A stretch of 64,000 nucleotides of DNA from assembly GCA_016617855.1 (NCBI GenBank), contig JAECUM010000792.1:1-64000 (forward strand). Reading direction: 5' to 3'. Position 1 is the stretch's first letter. Each line of letters begins with the position of its first letter. Below the pieces are notes generated by a model, which saw nothing but the letters and a program-made list of their open reading frames with translations, was not told where the DNA came from and ran no database searches. Source of the DNA: Megalonaias nervosa (Eukaryota > Mollusca > Bivalvia > Unionida > Unionidae). Shown here piece after piece: positions 8,781 to 20,918 of the stretch. The translations under genes and the position numbers were made by a program.

Positions 8781-10899
8781 AAGATAGATATCAAAGGGCA
8801 AAGTTTGATGAAGCCTCTCCTAAAATACTAATAGTAATAATTATAATACGAAGATGACAGAGACATGTATTAATCATATGCAAATATCTGTCCATCAACA
8901 GTTTGGGTAGATCTTAAACATGTTTGCCCCAATGACTGATTATGTCTCCAATTGAACGTGGAGTGGTGTTTTTCTGTTGTCACAAAAGTGGAATGTATTA
9001 CCTTCTATATAAATGTACGTATATCTAATAGAAGATGCACCAATATCAGTACAACAGAATCTGATTTAGTTATGCCTGTAATATTAATGTGGAAAATTAA
9101 ATAAAAGAAATCTGAACATTGATGGTAATATTTTTGCTCCCCACCAACATCCATTTCAAATCAGAAGCAAACATAATTTAAACTACAACTTCCTAGAGAT
9201 AAGACCTAAGTAGCTTTTCTATGATTAAACATGTTAAATGTGTTTTATTTTCATAATATAAGTAAATATTGCAATATCTGTAGTAGTTACTCTAAATCAA
9301 AATATCGGGAATTTTTAATTATTGGAGTTCATTGATTTAGATATTGAGAGTATATGGTTAGAATACTCGTATGAGATGTCCATGGTGGATCAAAATTTCC
9401 ATGCTAGTGTCTGTAATGTTTTTAAATAAACTATTTTATCTTTTCAGAAAATTGTTGAGGGAAACACTGTATTAGTGGAGACAGTAAATCTAGGTGTAGG
9501 CTATATGCTGAAAAGAGACAGATGGAAGAGCAGAACAGAATTTACATGAAACTCAAGCAGCCTCCTAATGAAAGAATTACCCAAATATCTGCCTTATATG
9601 GAAGAACTACCAGAAATATCGGCATGAGAAGCTACTGACATTTTAATTCTATTACATGAGAAAGAAATTGTGCCGTATATTACTGTTAAAAAAATTTACA
9701 TTTTACGATGATTAAAATGTTGTGTACAAGTACTTCAATATGCTGAATATTTTGTATAAATAACACATTCAACAATTTCAACTAGACTGTATTATTACTG
9801 GCTGTACTATTAAACCAGGCTTGGTGATGACAGCTTCAGAACAATGCAGTCTCCTTGGAAACAGCATTATTACTAAAGGATTTCAAGTTTAACAATGTAG
9901 AAGTGATACGTTAGCAAGCAACATTATGGCACAGCTTTAAACTTCTGCCATATAGTAATAATACCAACTACTGGTTTTGGAGATCAAAACAATGGTACTC
10001 AACAATTACCTTACAAATAAGGTAATAATACTGCAAGAGTTTTAATATCACAAAGTAGCAAAGAATCATTAGCAAGTAACATCACTACAATTAGGCTGTC
10101 AGGAGTAACAATATGGTAATGTTATCACATTATCACGTTAACAAACAACATTAATGCATGTCAATATACTTCATCTTTGTAGCAATATTACTGTATTTGC
10201 CATATCTATTGGGACACTGTATTTGTTGGGACACAATAAGTTAATTTTAAAGTAATCTTTTTGTGCACTGTATGTTCTGGAACACATTGGGTTTTTTCAG
10301 TAGTAAGTTATGGGAAAACTTATAAATCATTCCAAAATTACATGTTGGAAAATGCACTCCAACTTAAATTTTATTTTAAAAAATATAAAAATGTGCACTT
10401 AAGATAAAACTCGTTAGTCCTTTGCATCATAATCTCGTCAACACAACCCTTCTCCTGCACATGTACGATCCATTATTTCAATGCATGAGTATTTGTTTAC
10501 CTTTCTCATGCCGCGAATAATTATCATTCGAGGCAACACCTCTCTTGAAGTGGAAACTGCAAGGACTAAAGTCAGAATTTTTCAATCTGCACCAGTCATG
10601 CTAATTCTACACTTTTAACCCCCATTTTATCATCAGTCTGTCCAGCAGTTTGATCAAAGTACACTAGAGTTTCATCCATGTTAATGCCATATTGTTGGCA
10701 AAATCATCTTCTTTTCTTCTGGCCTTCACAAATTCATCAAATTATTGAGGGGGGGGGAGGCACAAATTCAATATAAATTTATTTTGTTTCTTAAGTCTTG
10801 GGACATATGACCTAGTTAAAAAAAGTTTCACCACAAGTTCTGGGACAGAAAAGAAAATAATTATTTAATTGTGTCCCAATATATGGTAAATATTTGTAC
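8781..10899. other. Host intergenic sequence
   Basis: AT-rich DNA with no open frame of note. From about 9,830 diverged relatives of the 90-bp repeat (GGTAATATTACTAC type) begin to appear. There is a 10-G run near 10,746. I see no gene. Confidence 0.6.
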
Positions 10900-12240
10900 T
10901 ACATGAGGTTTGTGATCAGAAACATCACACTCATTTGGAGAAAATGGTAATAGTATTACACGGATTTGAGGCAATGAAGTAATATTAGTACTACAGGTTG
11001 ACAGATCATCAAAACAGTGGTACACTTTCACATGGAAATAGGGTAATATTAATACATGATTTTGGTGTTTATCAATGTAGCATTGTTACTACATCAGGGT
11101 TCGGAGATAACAAAATCAGTTTAAGACTATTGCCGGGGAAAGAGAGTAATGCTATTACATGAGTCTGGTGATTAGCAATGCAGTATTGTTATACTACAAC
11201 TGGTTTTGGTGATCACAAAGTCAGTTTTACACTGTCACATGCAAACAGGGTAATATTACTACATAGTTTTGAGGGATAGCTATGTAGTATTGTTACATCA
11301 GGTTTTAGTGATCACAAACTTGGCTTTATACTGTCACCTGTAAATAGGGTCATGGGTTTGGAGAGCAATGTAATACTATTGCTATAATATTTTTTGCAAA
11401 TTATAAATCTGTTACTTTGAAACAGAGTAATGTTACTACAGGTACATGGGTTTGATAATAAACAACGCAGTATTCAATTAAGCTATGTAGTGTTGTTACT
11501 ACATCAGGTTTGGAGATCACAAAATCAGTGCTTAGAAATAGGGCATTGTTACTACATGTGTTTTGGGGGATAGCTATGTAGTATTGTTACTACATATGGC
11601 TTTGGAGATCACAGAATGAGTGCCTAGAAATAGGGTATTATTACTATATGGTTTGGTGGAGAGCAATGGAGTATTGTTACTACATCAGGTTTTGAAGAAA
11701 ACAAAGTCAGTGCCTAGAAATAGGGTATTGTTACTACATGGGTTTGGTGGAAAACTATGTAGTATTGTTACTACATCAGATTTTGAAGAAAAGAAATCAG
11801 TGCCTAGAAATAGGGTTTTGTTACTAAATGGGTTTGGTGGAAAACTCTGTAGTATTATTACTACATCAGATTTTGAAGAAAACAAACCCGTGCCTATAAA
11901 TAGGGTAATGTTACTACGTGGGTTTGTTGGAGAGCTATGTAGTATTGTTACTACACCAGGTTTTAGAGATCACAACACCAATGCTGGGAAATAGGGTATT
12001 GTTACTACATGGGTTTGGGAATTAACCATGTAGTATTGTCACTACAACAGGTTTTGAAGAAAACAAATCAGTGCATAGAAATAGAGTATTGTTATTACAT
12101 CGGTCTGGTGGATAGCTATGTAGTATTGTTACTACATCAGGTTTTAGAGATCATAAAATCAGTGCTGAGAAATAGGGTATTGTTAATACATATATTTGGG
12201 AATTAACCATGTAGTATTATTACTAGTACATTTACTAGCA
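10900..12240. repeat. Minisatellite, about 90-bp unit
   Basis: Unit: GGGTATTGTTACTACATGGG, a GTTTGGTGG segment, then TAGTATTGTTACTACATCAG and AGTGCCTAGAAATA. It is most regular from 11,500 to 12,200 and diverged before that. Since 90 is divisible by three, the units make a 124-residue open frame at 11,620-11,994 that I do not consider a gene. Confidence 0.9.
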
Positions 12241-12402
12241 CAACATGATTCACTTTACAACTGTTTGTGCTTCTTCTTATTAAACTTGATATTCTGTGTA
12301 CAAAGTTTAAAATTCCTTTAAAAAGGACAAGCAAGCAATTCCTTTTTTATTCTGACAGCCATTCCATTCTTCACGGATGCTACCCTTTTTTCATGTGTTT
12401 TT

Positions 12403-12690
12403 TCATGAATTGTAATACTTTGAGTGTCCGACGAAGTGATAGGTGTCGTGGAGGTTGTCTAAACATGGGTAATCAGTTTCTGTCTTCACCTTCCTTTCTT
12501 TCTTCAGAATAAGAAGGCTTGCCATCATCTTTTTAATCCAACCAATTCTGCACGTTGATGGTGATGTTAACTTGCGTACTTTTCTGGTGGAGTTTGAAAC
12601 TCTTCTTCTCTTTTTTATGTCTTGGTCAGTGCGAGTGGTGGTGGGTGGTGGTGGTGATGGACTATTCATCAGCATCTTAAAATCTTCCAT
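12403..12690 (-). CDS. Hypothetical frame in the decayed Polinton
   Basis: 95 residues, with a proline/threonine stretch and a basic middle (KKRRRVSNSTRKVRK). It follows the LVPY-motif frame in the same direction. I do not recognise it; it could be a remnant of a core or virion protein, or a chance frame. Confidence 0.35.
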   Translation of the reverse strand: MEDFKMLMNSPSPPPPTTTRTDQDIKKRRRVSNSTRKVRKLTSPSTCRIGWIKKMMASLLILKKERKVKTETDYPCLDNLHDTYHFVGHSKYYNS

Positions 12691-12756
12691 TCTCGGTGGA
12701 GTTGTTCCTTCTAAAGCTTTCTGGTGAAAGAGTTGATGTCACTGCAACACTTGACC

Positions 12757-12981
12757 TTACCGTTGCGATTTTTCCGTTTCTGGCAAAACGCTGCGATCCA
12801 TCAACGATTGCAATTCGTGTTGTAACTGGGACATCTCGGTCAAATGAGGATTGGGAGTTAAATGCGAGGTAAGTTGTTCTTCCCAACTATGGAATTCCAT
12901 CAATCTTTTATAAGGCACTAAATTCAGGTTTCCTCCTTCCATTGGATTCCAAAGGTCACGTTTGAGTTCTTTTGACTCCAA
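12757..12981 (-). pseudogene. LVPY-motif virion-type protein remnant
   Basis: 74 residues including LNLVPYKRLMEF and an amphipathic helix (MSQLQHELQSLMDRSV). A short protein with this motif downstream of the CECCLNIL protein is common in Polintons; that family link is from memory. It overlaps the preceding frame by about 25 bases. Confidence 0.45.
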
Positions 12982-13330
12982 AGACCTCTTTTGTCTTCTT
13001 GATGATTTTTATCTTTGACCTATCCCTTGTGAAGCAGGAGCTCCCACGAGTCCTGTAATCAGTGGTGCCAATGTGGCGTTTAGTATGGGTGCTAACATCA
13101 TGTGCACAAATCCTACGCGATGTACCAACATCTTTGTCTTTTGACGGATGGGTATTTTTTGGGGGGTCATTTGGTGAAGAACTTTTCGATGCTTGGCTAA
13201 GCATCCTTTCTGATTTCAAGATATTCAGACAACATTCGCACACGTTATCGATTACGTCTTTGCAGGCTGTTTGAATGATTTGTTTTTGCATGGGTGTAAG
13301 AGCTTTGGACAGAACGGACAACACGTTCAA
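12956..13330 (-). pseudogene. CECCLNIL-motif small Polinton protein
   Basis: The first 50 residues are the recognisable part: TPMQKQIIQTACKDVIDNV followed by CECCLNILKSERMLSQASK. Small proteins with this helical signature recur in Polintons and adintoviruses. The remainder is degraded, polar sequence. An upstream continuation in another frame lies at 13,327-13,548. Confidence 0.55.
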
Positions 13331-13548
13331 TATTTGGCTAAGCGAGGAAGCAGTCCGTTTCTTTTCTTTCGTTTGGGCGTAGAAGAGGGATGACTTCTGG
13401 GGGTGAAATCATTGTTTGTTCCGGGGCAAACACAATAGAAACTTGCGTAGATAACTTGGCACGCGTCCTTTAATTTTTTTTTGCGGGGGAGATTATTTTG
13501 GAGTTGGACAAAGGGTTTTAGACCAGTTTTTTTGACAACCTCTTTCAC
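13327..13548 (-). pseudogene. Upstream fragment of the small-protein region
   Basis: 73 residues ending NGLLPRLAKY, directly joined to the frame at 12,956-13,330. Contains a basic stretch (PKRKKRN). No independent identification. Confidence 0.35.
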
Positions 13549-13794
13549 TATCCAATCAATAAACCCTCCCCTTCACTTGCTCCTCTTTTTCTCTGGACGA
13601 TGGGGTCTTTCTGAGGTATTCGTCGATGCTTGGCTAAGCGTTTTATCGGATGCGGAGTCAAACGTCCAAACAATCCTTTTCTTTTTGGAAAAGAGAACGA
13701 CTATGGGGGTCGTGTGCACTTCTTTCAGGGGACCATCTTTTGGCGTTCAGGAGCATACAAACACTGATGCCCATCGTTGACCTCGGATCTTTTG

Positions 13795-14414
13795 TTATAG
13801 TGGAATGCGTCGCCACTGAATGTCTCTACGTCGCATCATTGTCACTCGAGGTTGAGGGGTTAGCAGCGTATTAAATCGGGACAGCTCTTGCTTAGATAAG
13901 TCCAGTAAACCCTGTAACATGCCCGATCTCTCTTGGACTTTGACTTTGGGGGCAGGTGCTTTGTTAGCAGCTGCCGCAGCAACTAAAGAGGTGGAGGGTA
14001 TCACCACTGGAGGTGAAGTTTCTGGAGACACGGGTTTCCATTTTTTCATCACATTAGGAAAGACGCGTGTCCAATTGGGTTTGGCTGGCATCACCAGCAA
14101 CGGGGAAGTGGAAGAACCTGAGGCTACTGGTAACGCGGTCACCGACGCTGAAGGTCGTGGTTTGGGGATGTAAGGTTGCGTCCTAGCCGAAGTGCCTCTC
14201 TTGCAGGTAGAAGCTGAATTCTGGGGACCTTCTTGTTCTGGGGACTTTTCCTGGGGCTGTGACCTTGTCTTGACACCACTGCTGTTTTCCTCTGGGTACG
14301 TTTGGGTCGGGAAGTGGCTTTTGTCTTGGGGATGACTTTTGGGGCATTGGAATCCCATTTTAAGAGGAAACAAATGATGACGTCTCCTAGAGAACCGCTA
14401 TCTCCAGGTTTCAA
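13795..14414 (-). pseudogene. Proline/serine-rich protein of the decayed Polinton
   Basis: Two overlapping minus frames (14,139-14,414 and 13,795-14,373) cover a low-complexity, proline-rich protein with an alanine-rich segment (LVAAAAANKAPAP). Its 5' part (GSLGDVIICFLLKWDSNAPK) is duplicated as a DNA fragment near 19,560-19,725, so this was once a multi-copy element. Function unknown. Confidence 0.45.
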
Positions 14415-14662
14415 AATGATTTGCTTTTTGGTTTGATCTGCCAGTTGCGTCAGGGCTACTTTGTTTCTGTCATAAAAATGCGTTTGGTTTGATGTGGATT
14501 TTGAATGATGCCTTGCAGTAATGGACGTGTGTCTCCGTAAACCATTGTAAGACTTCTTTGAGACTGGTTTCTAAGACACAAGAACGTATTTTTGGATTTT
14601 ATTAGCAACTGATGCTGTACAAAGTACGAATCAATTTGACGGGAAAAGAGATTGAAAGGACG

Positions 14663-15429
14663 TCATGTTGACGATGTGTGAGGCAGACCAAAAGTGTCCG
14701 AGGTTTTTATAGATTTTTTTAAGTCGACTGGAACGTGTACACGACAGGCACCAGAGGTGAAACAGATGGGTACGAAATCGCAAATAATTGGGATAGTGGG
14801 TTTTATATCCACGAGTAAATAGGCGTGAGGGGTTTGAGTGGCATCGTTGTTCGCATTTGTCAGCCAAGGAATTTCCAGCTGTTTGGTTAACACTTGCACT
14901 TGCGATTTATCTCTAGGACTTTTAAACAAGTCCACGTAATGAGCATTGAGACTGATGGTGCAATGAGCATTACTTTGTTGAAACAAATTTTGGGTGATGT
15001 AAATAACACTGGCATTACGATGATGCCATTTGCGCGTAAAAGACAGTTTAATTTCTTCTATGTCTTCTCCTAACATGTCGTCGAAGATGACCAGATGAGT
15101 TTAACCGGGGTCAGCCACTATCCCATCATCTTAGCCAGGAATGCCTTCCACAAACACGATGGAATCGCCTTGATTTTCACTCAGGAGGCTGTACACCGAT
15201 TGCCACTCTTTGTAACACCACACGATACGCTGAGGTGGACGATCGATCAAATGATTTTATGTTCGATCAAACGTTTGACAAATTCGGTTTTGCCTGAACT
15301 GCTGGGTCCAGCAATTAATATGTTAAAGGGATGAGGAGGATACAAGGCCTCCCAATTAGCACGATCTAAGTTTTCGTCGGTGACTTTGAAAGTGGTGGAA
15401 GAGGTAGAAGAGACAGCAGAGGTAGACAT
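14663..15429 (-). pseudogene. Packaging ATPase (FtsK/HerA-A32 type), frameshifted
   Basis: The N-terminal frame (15,247-15,429) ends with NILIAGPSSSGKTEFVKRLI, a Walker A motif. The C-terminal frame (14,663-15,076) has SVIYITQNLF, the sensor strand typical of the viral packaging ATPases. The 170 bases between them, which should hold the rest of the Walker B region, are readable only in other frames. The gene would translocate genomes into capsids. Confidence 0.75.
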
Positions 15430-15489
15430 AGTGCAGGGAATGTCACTTTTGAAACGATAACAGACAAGACTAGACTTTTTCTACTTCTT

Positions 15490-15804
15490 TCAGAACACGT
15501 TTATTTCAAAACATTTTTGAAATTGAGCACGGAAGACAAAAATACATAAAAGCCAAATGGTTAAGTACATCGATAAAATACACATCAAAACGATCAAAGT
15601 CGCGTAAAAACAAGTCACTGTACAACATTTTTGGTGACGAAGTTGTGGTGTCCTGGGGACACTGGGTAATGTTCTTAGAGGCTCTACACGTGGAACAGTG
15701 ACACAGGGGTCCTCCTGGAATGACCATTCGGGGATTTCTATGTCAATGATGGTCCTGCCATGAATACAATGGTTTTCCTCGGTGTAGGATTCTTCTTCTG
15801 ACAC
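15490..15804 (-). CDS. Small single-pass membrane protein
   Basis: 104 residues. The N-terminal 55 are acidic then proline-rich. Residues about 63-95 are a long hydrophobic segment (CFYATLIVLMCILSMYLTIW and on). It lies between the ATPase and the polymerase remnant in the same direction and is unbroken, perhaps because it is short. Confidence 0.45.
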   Translation of the reverse strand: MSEEESYTEENHCIHGRTIIDIEIPEWSFQEDPCVTVPRVEPLRTLPSVPRTPQLRHQKCCTVTCFYATLIVLMCILSMYLTIWLLCIFVFRAQFQKCFEINVF

Positions 15805-15858
15805 TGTGGCTAGCCCAGATTTACAAGATACGTTTTTACTGACCGTTTGAATTTATGA

Positions 15859-16177
15859 TCACAAATCTTGGGCATAGTTTGCAGCTTCTTTTGTCCAAGC
15901 CTCGAAACCCAAACTTTTCCAGTTACGTACATGTGGCCAGTGAGGGTGTAAGTCACAGGCTACACACACGTAAACATCTTCAGTGACTAAAAGTTGACCA
16001 ATCTCTTTTTCCCGTAGAGGTCGAGGAGTATCCAGATGAAAGCGCAAGGCGAACAGAATGAGGCTGTAGTATACATTTATAGCTATCACCCTCATGTTTT
16101 TGGTGGTAACTCACCGTACAGATCGTAAAGAACCCAAAGGAGTCGGCTGGTAAACGAAATAACAGAAAGGAAGTCAC
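15859..16177 (-). pseudogene. Unrecognised frames downstream of the polymerase remnant
   Basis: Two overlapping frames, neither recognisable. One contains VYVCVACDLHPHWPHVRNW, where the cysteine/histidine spacing could be a metal site. They may be the end of the polymerase in altered frames. Confidence 0.3.
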
Positions 16178-16199
16178 TTAGACACACATCAAACGTCGA

Positions 16200-17500
16200 C
16201 CCAAATTCATTGGATACAGTTCTCGTAAAAAGTGTTGGTAATCCGCCACAGTCTGAATACTGTTATTGATTTCCTTCCACTGCAATTGTTGTGGATCGGT
16301 TTTCAAACGGTGATCGTACTAGTTTTCCCACATGTTCACCACTTGGTATCCTTGCTGTTCTGACTTAAGTGGCGTTGACAATTAGCTTCGTACAAGTTTT
16401 CCATGGTACGTTGTAAAATTGTATTTCTAGTGTCACGTTGAGGGTAGCATATGCGACATCCATGAAATAAGCAACCGTTAAACTCGTACACGATCTTAGG
16501 GTTTTCTACGTCCCAGCCATCCACCGATTACGTTGTACTGGTCTGTTCACCTGCTCCTTTTCGGGAGTGTTGGATCCATTTGTCTTCCTTGTCACATAAG
16601 TAATGTAGCAAGCATAGGGCTTTGACCAAGTAATGACGTTTGACAAAATTGGTAGTTTGAGGGCGTATGACAGCCAGGGTGTTCTCGGACGTGCATCGGT
16701 TGCGGTATACCAAAGAACATGCTTTGGTAATAGTGCAGGCTTTTTCCAAGGGATCGATTACTCCATGCTGCATAAACAATTCTCGAAATTTCCCACAGCA
16801 TCGTCGTAAAATGTCCGCGTCGCAACGAGAGTACTTTAACATTTCTTCCTGAAAGTCGAAGGGGTCCGACGCGTTAGTGAGGTACGAAGCGTAGAAAGCT
16901 TCTTGTTGTTCGTTACACATGTTGTTGGGGTCATAGTAGTGAGCATCAGGCAAATGTTGTAGAACGGCATGTTGATTGGCTTCGGTATTAAAAAAGTGCG
17001 GAAAATAGCCTTTGGCCATATCTATCATTCCAAATGTTTTAGGCATTCGGCTTAAAGGCATTGACAAGTAACTTATAGAATCTATAAATCGCACTTATCC
17101 CACTTGCATGTAGATGAGTTTGTCTCCGTTCAACGAAACTTTAGGGTGTTCGGTGCATTGGTCTGTATAGTATTTAAGAAGCAAGTGTCCGTTGTATCCC
17201 AGAGAAATTGTGAGCCATCACTGTGGCATAGCAAAGACAGTCTCCATAACGTTCGATGTCCTCTTGACTTCATGTCTCGTCGATAGGGTCTAAGATCCAG
17301 TGGGTGAAGTAGGCCAGCGTGTTTGGTCCCTGAAAGATTTTTTCATGTCCTCCAGGAATCTTGCTACAGTGAGGCCAATGACTAAAAATAGGCTCTTGGA
17401 TGCATTTCGCGCACGCTAGGTGAACCACGCAGAAATTAGGAATCTAAATACCGGTCTCTTGCATGTATTCGAAATCGAAAAAGACGAATTTCCCTTTCTT
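16200..17500 (-). pseudogene. Polinton DNA polymerase B, N-terminal half
   Basis: Protein-primed family B polymerase remnant. From 5' to 3' on the minus strand: FVFFDFEYMQETGI (exonuclease I), VMAHNFSG (exonuclease II, near 17,210), RFIDSISYLSMPLSRMPKTF, YSRCDADILRRC (exonuclease III, near 16,830), then WDVENPKIVYEFNGCLFHGC (near 16,510), the conserved pre-palm block of this family. At least four stops or frame changes interrupt it. The palm motifs are absent, so the gene is truncated as well as decayed. Confidence 0.85.
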
Positions 17501-19554
17501 CTTCTGTTCATCTTCCTCCTCCTCCTCCTGTTGCGGTAGGTATTTTTTGAATGTCCACGATTTGGTGACAAATGTGAGATAGCTTCTTTCCTCGACAAAC
17601 GAGTGCCTATATATATATATATATATATACAACGCGTATGATTACGTACTAAAATGTTTCAGTATATTTTGTACGTAGCAATATTCCTAAATATGTAAAT
17701 CACATGTGACTTTAAGGTTGTGAAACATTAAGTAGGTAAAACTCGTGTTTGTTTTCGCACATGGAAAAAGAAAAACTCAAATTTGTCCAAGATTGAGGTG
17801 ACACATATAAGCTACATTTGCTGCATATACGAGCCTCATATTACATATGTTTTACCTTTCTGGACACATATGTTTAATTTGTGTAAGGTTGGACATACGT
17901 ATTACTCGTGCCTAGCAAATAATATGAACTACTTATGTATAAAAGATACACTGAAGATTCCATTCCATACTAAGAGTATCTATACCACATATTAGACATA
18001 TGAGAACGGTCTAGGTCTTTGAAAACGCCTTCCCAACACCCTGGATGGTCTAAACATTCAATTAAAAATGTGTTATAAGTATGGTCTCCCCTTCAAAGTG
18101 TGGAACTATTCAATTGGTAACTATTTAATTACTGTGTGCAACTATTTAATTAAATAACTGCTTTATAAGGTATAATTAAATCTATGCTAAAGAAATTCAA
18201 ACATATTTTGTCTCATTCTTTACAGACGAGTCACGAGGAATGAATACGAAGTGCCAGTAAATAGCGATGCAATCGATAGACAGTCACACATTTATATGAA
18301 CTTAGATCTGACTTCTCCGACTTAAAAGGAAGAGATTAGTGCCATCCCAGAAACAAAAAAAAACAAACGAGACACAGCATGTGTCTATTAATGTCATATG
18401 CACGTACTTCTAATGAAAAGCATATGAGCGGTGATCAAAACGGGAGAAGACAATTCTACGATTTACATTGTTAGATCAGCTTTACAATTTGTTAGGCTAA
18501 CCAAGACATTTAGAGATTTACGAAAATGCCTTTCCGTTTGTATATTTGTAGAAACAGATTATCAGTGTCCGAATAATTATAGCAACTTGTGTTGAATCAA
18601 GAGCATTAAATAGTTCATGTATATTTGAAATAATGCCGTCAAAGTTAATTGATGTATTTTCTTTACTACACGTCAGGAATAATGTTGGTGCTCACGATGT
18701 GCACCCTGCCCTCTTCGTATTTATACAAGGTATATGCCTTAATATTTGTCATGGTGTACATCTAAAATTTCTTTCATTTTATAAATTAGTACATATCAAA
18801 GCCTCAGACCGCATTTTGAAGATTGAAGATTTTAGATTATTCGTTGGATAAAAATCGATCACTTCATGATCTGCTTAGCCGAGCAAATGTTAACGCATGG
18901 ATCAATTTCGACAGATGAGCGTCACTTTTGGAATTACTGAATGTGGAACAACCAGATATGACCATTTGGACAATTAACCCTTTGTGTCAAGACGTGCAAG
19001 GTGATGTGTTGCGTATATTTAATTTGCATTATTGGTTTTAGCTTTTTTAAACTACTTTATTTCATTACATGCTGTGGGTTTTGTAAAATTAAAAGTTTGT
19101 TGCTGACCTTGTCTAAATTAAATTCATTGTATACCTGACCAAAATGTTTCATATTTTTTAAAATTCTGTATACAGCTAATACATAGATAATATTTTCTCA
19201 CTGAGTAGAGGTTTAATATTAGGATCGTTATTAATAGAAGTACACAAATTTATCTCGGTATGAGTGAACGCATTGCGTTTACTATGTTCTTTGTTATAGT
19301 TTTAGTAACAGACCTCTAATTATAGCTATGAACTGATATTGTAAACATTCAGAACCTTCTAGAATGAAATTTTCCATTGGGTAATAGTTATTTTGAAAAT
19401 GCTTATTGTAACCATGGTCAGGTTGAGGAGTATAAAATCTTGTTTATTGGAAATATTATTTATTCGTGCTAGATCTGAGCAGAATCTGTTGTATTATTGT
19501 TGTGCTCAGGTTTTCATCTGGACTGGGATTTATGTATTCAAATTATTTAATTCC
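17501..19554. other. Host intergenic sequence
   Basis: AT-rich, with a short TA microsatellite at about 17,609-17,630. Open frames of 60-72 residues have no motif or homopolymer-free coherence. I see no gene. Confidence 0.55.
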
Positions 19555-19725
19555 AGATATTCTTGGGGATGACGTTGGGGCATTGGGATCCCATTTTAAG
19601 AGGGAACGAATGATGACATCTTCTAGAGAATCGCTACCTCCAGGTTTCAAAATGATTAACTTTCTGGTTTGAGTGTGGATGCGGTGATCTGCTATTTGCG
19701 TCAAGGCTACTTTGTTTCTACCAAT
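19555..19725 (-). mobile_element. Shard of the decayed Polinton
   Basis: Matches 14,326-14,480 by eye (shared GGGGCATTG, CCCATTTTAAGAGG, CCAGGTTTCAAAATGATT and CTACTTTGTTTCT) with substitutions and one insertion. It is a second, short copy of the proline-rich gene's 5' end. Confidence 0.8.
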
Positions 19726-20631
19726 ATTATCCAAATAATTCTGTTAAAAATACGAGTCGCTTCTTGTAATCCATATTTACAACGAAATAAAAGAACGTGA
19801 TTTTGAAACCCTTAACATTACATGAAATTTGGCATTTTGCTTGCATTACTTTGATAACATAATGTGCATACCGCTTATGCCAAGCCACACAGATCTCAAA
19901 GTTTGATATTTTTTTTGATAGGAAAAAAAAGAAAGTTCTTCTCAGGAAGAGAAGAAATTAACCAAAATATTAAATTTACCAGAAAATCCGAGAAATGATC
20001 AATTATTCCGCATAGCCAGAAACTTGGTGAAAACTCCGCGCTTTGTGGAAAAGCTGCAGATCTGGTCACCCAGCATGCTATATTATACATTTAAGAAAAG
20101 GAGCATAGCTTCGATGAAGTTATTCCAAATACTTGACACAATGATCATTGTGCAATATGAATTATGATAAGATTACTCCAAATACTTGATCCATAGATCA
20201 ATGGGTAGTAGGAGTTGTGATGAAGGCATTCCAAATAATACTAGACCTATAGATCAAACAGCAATAGGAATTATGACGAAGGTAATTAGCGCAAACCATT
20301 AAATAAAGATATCAAGAGGCGCAAGAAAAGTAGTTTACTTTCGTTTTTAGGACCTCCTCCAGAGGAGCAGCTTCTGACACGTGAGACAATTTCACGCAAC
20401 AGCAGCGCAGTTGCATGACCGAATTGCCTGACGAGACAAGCGGGCCGAATCGGACATGTGGTCGATGATGAACAAAATAGTCGTCCTATTACAGCCACTA
20501 TTTACGCCGAGTCTGCTGCGTATGTACGTCAGCAAGCTCAAGTGCCCGAGTTCAAATTATAAAAACGTGTTATTTATTTTGAATATTACAATGCACACAT
20601 ATAAATTAGGCAAGCTGTTTGATTGTGCCGC
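19726..20631. other. Left flank of the 16-kb provirus
   Basis: No confident gene. At about 20,450-20,570 one plus frame reads VVDDEQNSRPITATIYAESA, which has coding-like composition and could be debris of another element. A stop precedes it. Confidence 0.45.
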
Positions 20632-20903
20632 AGCAGCAGGAAGGGTGAACAGACAACTTTGTACGAGACCTTATTTTACGAAAATAAAGGTTCCTACAGG
20701 GGCTGAAAAATAAGGTCAATAATGATAAACCGAACCCTCCTAACAATATTATTACCGTATAGTTTGAAAAAACGGATAATAAATCATTTTAGTTAGCTCA
20801 TTTTTGTTAATTTATTTTTGACATTTTTGTTTTTTGTGTTATAGTGCGTTTAGTTTACTCGGTAGGTCACTCAAAGTTGTAGAGTTCACCCTTCCTGCTG
20901 CTG
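20632..20903 (+). repeat. Left terminal inverted repeat
   Basis: Pairs with 36,408-36,677. The outer 20 bases (20,631-20,650, CAGCAGCAGGAAGGGTGAAC) are repeated exactly in reverse complement at its inner end (20,884-20,903), so the repeat is itself bounded by a 20-bp inverted pair. Confidence 0.9.
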
Positions 20904-20918
20904 TAATTCTTGATAAAA

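Larger units (their letters stand above)
12400..17500 (-). mobile_element. Decayed Polinton (maverick) provirus
   Basis: Minus-strand remnants occur in a typical Polinton order: DNA polymerase B (17.5-16.2 kb), an unknown frame, a small membrane protein, packaging ATPase (15.4-14.7 kb), a proline-rich protein, a CECCLNIL-motif protein and an LVPY-motif protein. All large genes carry stops and frame breaks. I find no capsid, protease or integrase, and I could not locate terminal repeats. GC content is visibly higher than in the 16-kb provirus, so this is a different lineage. Confidence 0.8.

Noticed and set aside
7742..9700. Possible host exons around 9,430-9,660
   Set aside because: An acceptor-like CTTTTCAG occurs near 9,447 but the following frames are short and unlike any family I recognise.
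11620..11994. 124-codon frame in the 90-bp repeat
   Set aside because: Unit length is a multiple of three, so stops are avoided by chance. No other gene evidence.
18633..18851. 72-codon open frame in the intergenic region
   Set aside because: No motif, no neighbouring gene in the same direction, and composition like the surrounding AT-rich DNA.
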